Assembly (NCBI GenBank): GCA_944392335.1
Contig: CALXWJ010000099.1
Coordinates: forward strand, 1-32,678
Direction: 5' to 3'
DNA length: 32,678 nt
Source: an uncultured Clostridia bacterium
GTDB taxonomy: Bacteria; Bacillota; Clostridia; UBA1381
Of this stretch, positions 26,817-32,678 are shown piece by piece. Position numbers and translations under genes: made by a program. The stretch's first letter is position 1; each line of letters begins with the position of its first letter. The notes under the pieces are model-generated. The model saw nothing but the letters and a program-made list of their open reading frames with translations, was not told where the DNA came from and did no database searches.

Positions 26817-28397
26817 ATGAAAAAATTTTTAGAATTTTTTATGATATTGGTATTTACCATGTCTATAACAACCGGCTGCTTTGCGGCGGAGTCTGAGACG
26901 GAGGAAAATAATACGGCGGATTTTCTGCTTACCATGCAGGTTGGAAATCCGATGATGACAGTTAACGGAACGGAGAGCGAGATCGACCCGGGACGCGGCA
27001 CGGTACCGGTGATACAGAACGACAGGACGCTTGTTCCGGTCCGTGCAATTGTTGAAGCAATGGGCGGCAGCGTAAACTGGGATGAGGAAACGCAGACGGC
27101 ACTTTTGGAACTTAGCGGCGATATTATCACACTCACACTCGGCAGTCAAACGGCATTTTTCAATGAAACAGCACATACCCTTGACGTCACCCCTGTTTCT
27201 ATCAATGACAGAACTATGCTTCCAATTCGTTTTATTGCGGAAAGTTTCCAATTTGACGTGGAATGGGACGGCGAAACACAAACCATTACAATCAAAAAAT
27301 CCGCTCACGAAACGACCGATCCGGCGGTAACACCGGAAGAAACAGGCAAAACATTGGTGGTATACTATTCTGCAACGGGCAATACCGAGGAAGTTGCAAA
27401 TTATATTGCAGCGGCGGCGAATGCCGACGTATTTGAATTGGAGCCGGCAGACCCTTATACGAGCGATGATTTGAATTGGACGGACGAAAGCAGCAGGGTT
27501 GTGTATGAGCATGACAATCCGGATGAACGTGATGTAGAACTGGTATCTGCAACAGTGCCTAATTGGGAAAGCTATGATACGGTATTTATCGGCTACCCCA
27601 TCTGGTGGGGCATTGCCGCATGGCCGGTAGACGGGTTTGTAGAAGCAAATGATTTCACCGGCAAGACTGTGATACCGTTCTGCACCTCGTCCAGCTCTGG
27701 CCTTGGCGAAAGCGGACAGCTTTTGGCGGATATGGCCGGTACGGGCAACTGGCTGGAGGGTATACGATTCAGAAGCGGCGCGTCTGAAAGCGATGTCACC
27801 GCTTGGGTAAACACCCTTGGATTGGATTCTTCCTCTGAAAACACAAGCGACAGCAAGACCCTCGTTGTTTACTTTTCTATGCCTGAGACTACAGAGCCGG
27901 ATAATATGACCGAAGAGGAAGCCAACAGTACGGTTGTTATTGACGGCGAGGTTTTGGGCAATACCCAATATATGGCGTATGTAATTGCCGAAAATACAGG
28001 GGCGGACATTTTCCGTATCGAACCGGAAACACCCTATCCCACCGACCATGACACTTTAGTGGATCAGGCGGCGGAAGAGCAGGATAATAACGCTCGCCCC
28101 GCTATCAAAGACCAAATTGAAAACCTTGCGGACTATGACACGGTTTTCCTCGGTTATCCCAACTGGTGGGGCGATATGCCGATGATTTTATACAGCTTTT
28201 TAGAACAGTATGACCTGTCCGGCAAAACGGTCATTCCCTTTAACACCCACGGCGGCAGCGGATTTTCAAATACAATTAATACGATCCGTTCCCTGGAACC
28301 GGAGGCCGACGTTTTAGACGGATTGTCCATTTCCCGCAATCAAATACAGGACGCCGAAGCGGAAATTGTGGAATGGGTAAACGGATTGGATATATAA
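26817..28397 (+). CDS. Exported stalk domain fused to two flavodoxin domains
   Basis: A 526-residue protein with a signal peptide at residues 1-24 (MKKFLEFFMILVFTMSITTG, then C-FAA). A lipid-modification site at that Cys is conceivable but the lipobox is poor. Residues 39-162 are a copper-amine-oxidase-N-like stalk domain (repeated VPVRAI / LPIRFIAESF motifs). Flavodoxin 1 (about 177-340) has the FMN-phosphate loop YYSATGNTEE and the GYPIWWG motif. Flavodoxin 2 (about 346-526) is of the Flavodoxin_4 type, with the loop displaced by a 20-residue insert (LGNTQYMA) and GYPNWWGDMP. Flavodoxins are normally cytosolic electron carriers; an exported tandem on a wall-type stalk is unusual. AAAGGAG precedes the ATG. 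It is 17 bp behind the Isf-like gene, so the two flavoproteins are co-expressed. Its partner is unknown. Confidence 0.88.
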   Translation: MKKFLEFFMILVFTMSITTGCFAAESETEENNTADFLLTMQVGNPMMTVNGTESEIDPGRGTVPVIQNDRTLVPVRAIVEAMGGSVNWDEETQTALLELSGDIITLTLGSQTAFFNETAHTLDVTPVSINDRTMLPIRFIAESFQFDVEWDGETQTITIKKSAHETTDPAVTPEETGKTLVVYYSATGNTEEVANYIAAAANADVFELEPADPYTSDDLNWTDESSRVVYEHDNPDERDVELVSATVPNWESYDTVFIGYPIWWGIAAWPVDGFVEANDFTGKTVIPFCTSSSSGLGESGQLLADMAGTGNWLEGIRFRSGASESDVTAWVNTLGLDSSSENTSDSKTLVVYFSMPETTEPDNMTEEEANSTVVIDGEVLGNTQYMAYVIAENTGADIFRIEPETPYPTDHDTLVDQAAEEQDNNARPAIKDQIENLADYDTVFLGYPNWWGDMPMILYSFLEQYDLSGKTVIPFNTHGGSGFSNTINTIRSLEPEADVLDGLSISRNQIQDAEAEIVEWVNGLDI

Positions 28398-28464
28398 GAA
28401 TAAATACGTCCGCTGATGTAAAACGCAGCGGTATGTCAGGCAGATAAAGAAAGAAGTATAAAAA

Positions 28465-29460
<996 letters not shown>

Positions 29461-29571
29461 TTGACCGGGCCGGAAGGATTTTCCATCCCCTATCGCACCG
29501 GTGTATGTGCCGTTGGGCACAGTGAGGTTTGAATAAAAATTAAATATGCGCTGTCTTTTGGCAGCAGCCGG

Positions 29572-29609
29572 AAATACTGATCAAGCCTCACTTGGTCGGT
29601 ATTTTTTTT
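29572..29609 (+). terminator. Strong terminator of the esterase/oxidoreductase operon
   Basis: AAATACTGATCAAG (29572-29585), loop CCTCA, CTTGGTCGGTATTT (29591-29604): 14 pairs, two of them G-U, running into a block of eight T. It ends the plus-strand operon that begins near 19572. Confidence 0.9.
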
Positions 29610-29689
29610 ACAATTGCTCTTGCTGCAGCTGATTTTGCTGCGACAGATTTAAAGTGTCCGCCATAATTTACAGTCTTGTATGCATCCAT
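29588..29689 (-). CDS. Candidate 33-residue peptide
   Basis: The minus-strand frame MDAYKTVNYGGHFKSVAAKS followed by AAARAIVKKIPTK has protein-like codon use and is bounded by a stop just before the ATG. Its ribosome-binding site is weak (CGGGA). It is Lys/Ala-rich and has no Cys. Its last codons overlap the 3' arm of the terminator at 29572-29609, which argues against a real gene, or makes it an older gene whose end was co-opted. I do not recognise the family. No modification enzymes lie beside it. Confidence 0.3.
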   Translation of the reverse strand: MDAYKTVNYGGHFKSVAAKSAAARAIVKKIPTK

Positions 29690-29898
29690 TTTTTAATCCC
29701 GAGTTTGACCGGCCGCCATTCCATTTTTTCCATATTATCACTTCCATTGTCCTTACATGCCCGTCTATGCTCCAAGTTCTTTTTTGGTTCATTTACCATC
29801 CGATAAGGGATCGTCAGCAGTTAAACTGAAAAATGATAGCTTTTTCTGCCTCAATCATTCTCATTTTTTATCTTTTGGCTGTTAATTTACTGCAGCCC

Positions 29899-29970
29899 AT
29901 GTTTTCAAAACAAAGGATTGCCGCCCTGGAAAATACCGCAGTATTTGGATGCCCGGCTTGTGGTAAATAA
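29899..29970 (+). pseudogene. Possible N-terminal fragment of a zinc-ribbon methyltransferase
   Basis: A 23-codon frame, MFSKQRIAALENTAVFGCPA then CGK and a stop, has the C-P-x-C-G-K zinc-ribbon half-site that opens RlmA-type rRNA methyltransferases. The rest of such a protein is absent and no ribosome-binding site is present. The match is short, so chance is a real possibility. Confidence 0.25.
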
Positions 29971-30000
29971 GTTTTTTTTAAATTGTCTTAAAATATTGAC

Positions 30001-30049
30001 GGGGCTGTGACAAAATGATTTTTTAACTCATTTTGCTCACAGCTCTTTT
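30001..30049 (+). terminator. Palindromic terminator, copy 2 of the dispersed repeat
   Basis: GGGGCTGTGACAAAATGA (30001-30018) pairs with TCATTTTGCTCACAGCTC (30028-30045), one base bulged, and is followed by five T. It shares the core GGCTGTGACAAAAT with the palindrome at 938-979 and points the other way. Confidence 0.6.
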
Positions 30050-30153
30050 TCTTTGCATTCATTCACATAATTTGTTGAATTTTGAATAAAAAAACGGCAT
30101 TTTACTCAAAAATGCGTATGACAAATAGAGGTCAAGCCCATTGTAAAAAATTT

Positions 30154-30300
30154 TTATTCAGTTTTATTATCTTTAAGCGTAAAGTTTACCGTGAAGCTGC
30201 GTCCCGGTTCGGTTATCACGTATTTTGTGGTGTAATTTGTTGATATTGTATGCCCTTTTTTATATGTAGTATTAGATTTTAATATCTTGTTAATAATAAA
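30154..30300 (-). pseudogene. C-terminal fragment of an exported beta-rich protein
   Basis: Forty-eight codons directly behind and in frame with the methyltransferase stop read as a beta-strand-rich tail (KGHTISTNYTTKYVITEPGR then SFTVNFTLKDNKTE, stop). The codons from KGH onward are GC-richer than the adjoining methyltransferase gene and match the surface-protein style of this genome. It looks like the tail of an older gene interrupted by the restriction-modification insertion. No start is visible. Confidence 0.35.
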
Positions 30301-31212
30301 CTATTTTATCTTTTTCTTTTTTAATCGTTCTGAAATAATTTTACAATATTCGGGGTTTAACTCGATACCAATATATTTTCTATTTAAATTTTGAGCAGCT
30401 ACCAATGTTGAACCGCAACCGCAAAAAGGATCTAAAACAACTTGTCCTTCTATGGTTGTTAAATTTATCAGAAATTCCATAAGTGCTACTGGTTTTTGTG
30501 CTGGATGAAGTCCTCTATCATCTTGTGAAGTCTTGCACTTAATAATATTAGAGCAAACTTCTATCCCTCTATTGTTTAAAGGATTATTCTTAAAATATTC
30601 TTCATTATATCCGCCCACATTATGTAATCGAATGTTATCCGTTAATGTCCCACCAATCGGATAGGGTTTCATAAACCATAATATAGGTTCAAATAAAGGA
30701 CGTAAATTTCCTAATTTCCACCCTTCCCATTTAGTAGCATTTTCACTATCTCCTCGTCTTTCAAAAACAACTTTTACATTTTGTGCTCTATGTGCTGCTG
30801 CATCTTTTTCCCATGCAATCATATCTTTAAAAATAAAGCCTGCATCTTCCATAGCACAAATACACCTATGCGAAAATCTCCTTCCCGCAAAAACAAAACA
30901 ACTAGCTCCCGGTTTTAACACTCTCAACCATTCTTCTGTCCAAGATGAACACCAATTGTAATATTCTATTGGCATATTTTTATCTGCTTCTGACCAACCA
31001 TTTAAAGGCTTCCCTCTTTTTTTGAATACCGATGTTTTTTTTTGCGCAGGGCTTGTTCCCAAAAGTGATGAATTAGTATTATTATGTAATATATCCCAAG
31101 TATCCAAAGATATCCCATACGGTATATCTGAAAGAATTAAATGAACTGATTCACTATCAATATTTTTTATTTCTTTTATTGAATTACCACAAATAATGGA
31201 GTTGGTTTTCAT
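30301..31212 (-). CDS. Type II DNA adenine methyltransferase, HindIII-like system
   Basis: A 303-residue beta-class amino-methyltransferase. The catalytic motif IV is DIPYG (Asp29, early in the protein) and the S-adenosylmethionine motif I DPFCGCGSTLVAA comes near the C-terminus, the order that defines the beta class. HPAQKP before motif I is also typical. GGGGGGATTCT precedes the ATG, 14 bp after the restriction gene. Because the neighbouring enzyme is clearly HindIII-like, the target is predicted to be AAGCTT with modification at an adenine (inference). Base composition is visibly AT-rich compared with the rest of the window, a sign of transfer. A methyltransferase downstream of its nuclease must still act first after entry; no controller gene is seen. 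Confidence 0.88.
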   Translation of the reverse strand: MKTNSIICGNSIKEIKNIDSESVHLILSDIPYGISLDTWDILHNNTNSSLLGTSPAQKKTSVFKKRGKPLNGWSEADKNMPIEYYNWCSSWTEEWLRVLKPGASCFVFAGRRFSHRCICAMEDAGFIFKDMIAWEKDAAAHRAQNVKVVFERRGDSENATKWEGWKLGNLRPLFEPILWFMKPYPIGGTLTDNIRLHNVGGYNEEYFKNNPLNNRGIEVCSNIIKCKTSQDDRGLHPAQKPVALMEFLINLTTIEGQVVLDPFCGCGSTLVAAQNLNRKYIGIELNPEYCKIISERLKKKKIK

Positions 31213-31226
31213 AGAATCCCCCCATT

Positions 31227-32114
31227 TTATAAAGAATTTTTATAAGTCAAAATAGCCGCAATCTTTTCATTAAGCTTTCTTGATTTAATTAATTCTTTAA
31301 TAGCTTGTTCTTTTGTATATCCTTCTATATTTTTTATTTCTGTTTTTAATATAGCTATTTCATCATTACTTCGTTCCAAAATATATGACTTGCATTCATT
31401 TAATTGCATCTCAAAATCATCAAGGGTAGCCGAGATTCTATCACATACCATTTTGTTTATATAAGGAAATAAACAATTCATTCTATCTGCGTAGGCAATT
31501 TTACTATCTCTTTCTATTCTAGTCGGTGCATTCCAAATTTGTTCTAAACTTAAAGAAATATCTTCAACAACTTGCATATTTAACAAAAACAACATATGTT
31601 CCCAAGATAATAAACATACTTTATCTGATAAAGAAGATGAATAAATCTGACTAGTTGTGTTAGGAAATTGGAAATATGGTGCTACTAAAATAGCAAAATC
31701 ATGTTCCATTCCTCTCCATCTACTTAATGTAGATATTTTAAAATCTTTTTGATTCTTTGCTGTTCTGCTTAATCTAAAAGTTTTCGAATCTGCAACCAAT
31801 GTATAGCCATGTTCACTTTCTGCAATAATATCAGCACTGTTTCCTCGTTCAGATACAGCTTTTGCTTTTAATCCAATTTCAGAAAAACATCTTGCTAGTA
31901 CAATATCCGAAGCCTTAGAGTATAATTTTTCTTCGGTTGAACTAGCCTCTATAGTTTCAGGTATCGTGCCAATTTCTTTAACAATCTCTGTAAAATCCTC
32001 TTTTGTCAAAGAATTTATATAGGTCTCTATCTCATTTCCTGAAACTTTAAAACTCTTTTTCTCTTTTTTTAGCTGAAATAATATATCTAATAAATTTGAG
32101 TATTGGTTTTTCAT
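31227..32114 (-). CDS. HindIII-like type II restriction endonuclease
   Basis: A 295-residue nuclease, close to HindIII (300 residues). Strong matches to the remembered HindIII sequence include EKLYSKASDIVLARCF and FRLSRTAKNQKDF. The active-site residues known from HindIII line up: Glu89 (ERGNSAD), Asp109 and Lys111 (LVADSKTF), Asp124 (QKDF). HindIII cuts AAGCTT, so the same site is predicted. GAAAGGAAAG lies before the ATG, and a TATAAT (32150-32155) lies further upstream. It is first of a two-gene operon with the methyltransferase. The genes are AT-rich, and at least 17 AAGCTT sites remain in this window, so the host DNA depends on methylation. Confidence 0.92.
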   Translation of the reverse strand: MKNQYSNLLDILFQLKKEKKSFKVSGNEIETYINSLTKEDFTEIVKEIGTIPETIEASSTEEKLYSKASDIVLARCFSEIGLKAKAVSERGNSADIIAESEHGYTLVADSKTFRLSRTAKNQKDFKISTLSRWRGMEHDFAILVAPYFQFPNTTSQIYSSSLSDKVCLLSWEHMLFLLNMQVVEDISLSLEQIWNAPTRIERDSKIAYADRMNCLFPYINKMVCDRISATLDDFEMQLNECKSYILERSNDEIAILKTEIKNIEGYTKEQAIKELIKSRKLNEKIAAILTYKNSL

Positions 32115-32149
32115 TTTTAATCTTTCCTTTCATGTTAAAGATAAAATAT

Positions 32150-32155
32150 ATTATA
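32150..32155 (-). promoter_or_regulatory. -10 box before the restriction genes
   Basis: TATAAT on the minus strand, about 35 bases before the ATG at 32114. No good -35 box is present at 16-18 bases, which would keep nuclease expression low. No controller-protein box was recognised. Confidence 0.45.
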
Positions 32156-32292
32156 ACATTTAAAGTTATTAGCGTCATCAAGTTTTAGTATTTACCATAA
32201 AAATTGCAAGCAAGTATTTCATGGATTGTTTTTAATATCTTTTAGTTTGGGAAACTCCATGTTTCTTGCTGTATGTATATAAAATTTTGACG

Positions 32293-32412
32293 CTACATCC
32301 GTATTTCACCTTTGTTTGCTCTTACGAAACTTTTAAATAAACCCAAACCAAGACCGCGAGATATTTTACCAATAACAGTGCTATTTCCGTCTATCATTGC
32401 CCATGTGACATC
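32293..32412 (-). pseudogene. C-terminal fragment of a GHKL-type ATP-binding protein
   Basis: Thirty-nine codons, EDVTWAMIDGNSTVIGKISR then GLGLGLFKSFVRANKGEIRM and a stop. The 'R-G-L-G-L-x-L-x-x-x-F-V-x-x-N-x-G-x-I' pattern is the G2 box region of GHKL ATPases (the histidine-kinase-like ATP-binding fold). The upstream part is missing: the frame meets a stop at 32419-32421, inside the hairpin of the insertion-sequence-like end. The gene was apparently cut by that insertion. Confidence 0.5.
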
Positions 32413-32490
32413 CTCCCCTTACCTCTTTAGGTGGGGGACTTCTTGCCAATTAGGTTAAAATTGGGTTGACAGGTATTATCCTAATTGCAT
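32407..32490 (-). mobile_element. IS200/IS605-like end with two hairpins
   Basis: CCCC-TT-ACCT, loop CTTT, AGGT-GGGG (32416-32435) is an imperfect hairpin beside the sequence GTGGGGGACTTCTTGCC, which has the look of subterminal hairpins in the IS200/IS605 family. A second inverted repeat, CAATTAGG (32447-32454) and CCTAATTG (32480-32487), lies next to it. The end directly abuts the truncated ATPase gene. No transposase is visible in the window, so the family is inferred from the hairpin only. Confidence 0.4.
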
Positions 32491-32503
32491 ATGTTCAAAG
32501 CAC

Positions 32504-32533
32504 ATTATATCACAAAAATATCGTAAATGTCAA
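32504..32533 (-). promoter_or_regulatory. Strong outward promoter at the insertion-sequence-like end
   Basis: On the minus strand TTGACA (32528-32533), 18-base spacer, TATAAT (32504-32509). Transcription would start near 32497, cross both hairpins (32416-32487) and run straight into the adjoining DNA. No good open frame follows on that strand before the ATPase fragment. Confidence 0.65.
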
Positions 32534-32649
32534 TATCTAAGGATATTTCCGCACGGAAATTTCATCGATTATTACAATAATATTACAGTATATAAAAAAA
32601 TATAGAAAAATAGAAAAAATGGTGTATTATTATTACGAGGTGATAACCA

Positions 32650-32678
32650 ATGAAGGATATAATCATACATCATTTTAA
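32650..32678 (+). CDS. Start of an unidentified gene, runs off the right edge
   Basis: GAGGTGATAACC precedes ATG at 32650 and nine codons (MKDIIIHHF) are seen before the window ends. The family cannot be told. It reads away from the insertion-sequence-like end. The upstream 120 bases are very AT-rich and contain the perfect inverted repeat ATTTCCG-CA-CGGAAAT (32545-32560). Confidence 0.45.

Larger units (their letters stand above)
29610..30300. other. Gene-poor stretch with fragments
   Basis: No intact gene is visible across these 690 bases. What can be seen is a candidate peptide at the left edge, a zinc-ribbon-like fragment at 29899-29970, the palindromic terminator at 30001-30049 and a surface-protein-like tail at 30154-30300. 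Base composition falls towards the restriction-modification genes. The stretch looks like a decayed junction that has taken several insertions. Confidence 0.5.

Noticed and set aside
26829..28049. A 406-codon open frame on the minus strand
   Set aside because: It is antisense to the flavodoxin gene, is rich in Cys, His and Arg, has no signal or domain, and its start has no ribosome-binding site.
28411..28432. Hairpin CCGCTG...CAGCGG as a terminator inside the operon
   Set aside because: The stem is only 6 bp and no T-run follows; the next gene has no promoter of its own that I can see.

Overview
The window looks like chromosome of a Gram-positive anaerobe of the class Clostridia. The evidence is SLH (S-layer homology) domains on several exported proteins, a copper-amine-oxidase-N stalk domain, strong AGGAGG ribosome-binding sites, T-rich intrinsic terminators, and an Isf-type iron-sulfur flavoprotein. 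No rRNA, tRNA or CRISPR array was seen. The species cannot be named from this sequence.

Layout. (1) Positions 1-980 hold a helix-turn-helix gene that runs off the left edge and whose expected ATG reads ACG, a frameshifted mini-HTH gene, and the tail of another HTH gene, so this flank looks decayed. (2) Positions 1184-16718, minus strand, form a tightly packed operon: a 104-residue four-cysteine protein, two giant exported Ig-rich surface proteins (2408 and 2182 residues) and a subtilisin-type protease with three SLH repeats. The first pair overlaps by 4 bp and the last pair is 4 bp apart, so translation is probably coupled. A LuxR-type regulator (16857-18056, minus) lies just upstream. (3) Positions 18250-18400 are a divergent control region: back-to-back promoters and a 28-bp palindrome that covers the -35 box of a LysR gene (18543-19436). 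(4) Positions 19598-29460, plus strand, hold an eight-gene set that alternates exported proteins (a double esterase, an SLH-anchored hydrolase, a second esterase, a stalk-plus-double-flavodoxin protein) with cytosolic oxidoreductases (Fe-dependent alcohol dehydrogenase, two aldo/keto reductases, an iron-sulfur flavoprotein). Two genes in this set share a near-identical 38-bp upstream element with the inverted repeat TTGGTT-N10-AACCAA, placed exactly 58 bp before a -10 box in both cases. This is a plausible LysR-controlled promoter pair. (5) Positions 29610-30300 contain gene fragments and a terminator-like palindrome related to one at 938-979. (6) Positions 30301-32114, minus strand, are visibly AT-rich and encode a HindIII-like restriction endonuclease and its methyltransferase, very likely acquired horizontally. 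(7) Positions 32290-32678 hold the tail of a GHKL-ATPase-like gene cut off at an IS200/IS605-like hairpin end, a strong outward-reading promoter, and the start of an unidentified gene.

Functional reading (inference). The left operon builds a very large cell-surface assembly with its own protease. The right operon looks like an inducible system in which extracytoplasmic esterases release products that cytosolic dehydrogenases and reductases handle, with an unusual exported flavodoxin of unknown partner. The most unusual elements are the exported stalk plus tandem flavodoxin, the duplicated operator-promoter module, the giant-protein/protease operon, and the promoter-driven hairpin RNA region at the insertion-sequence-like end.
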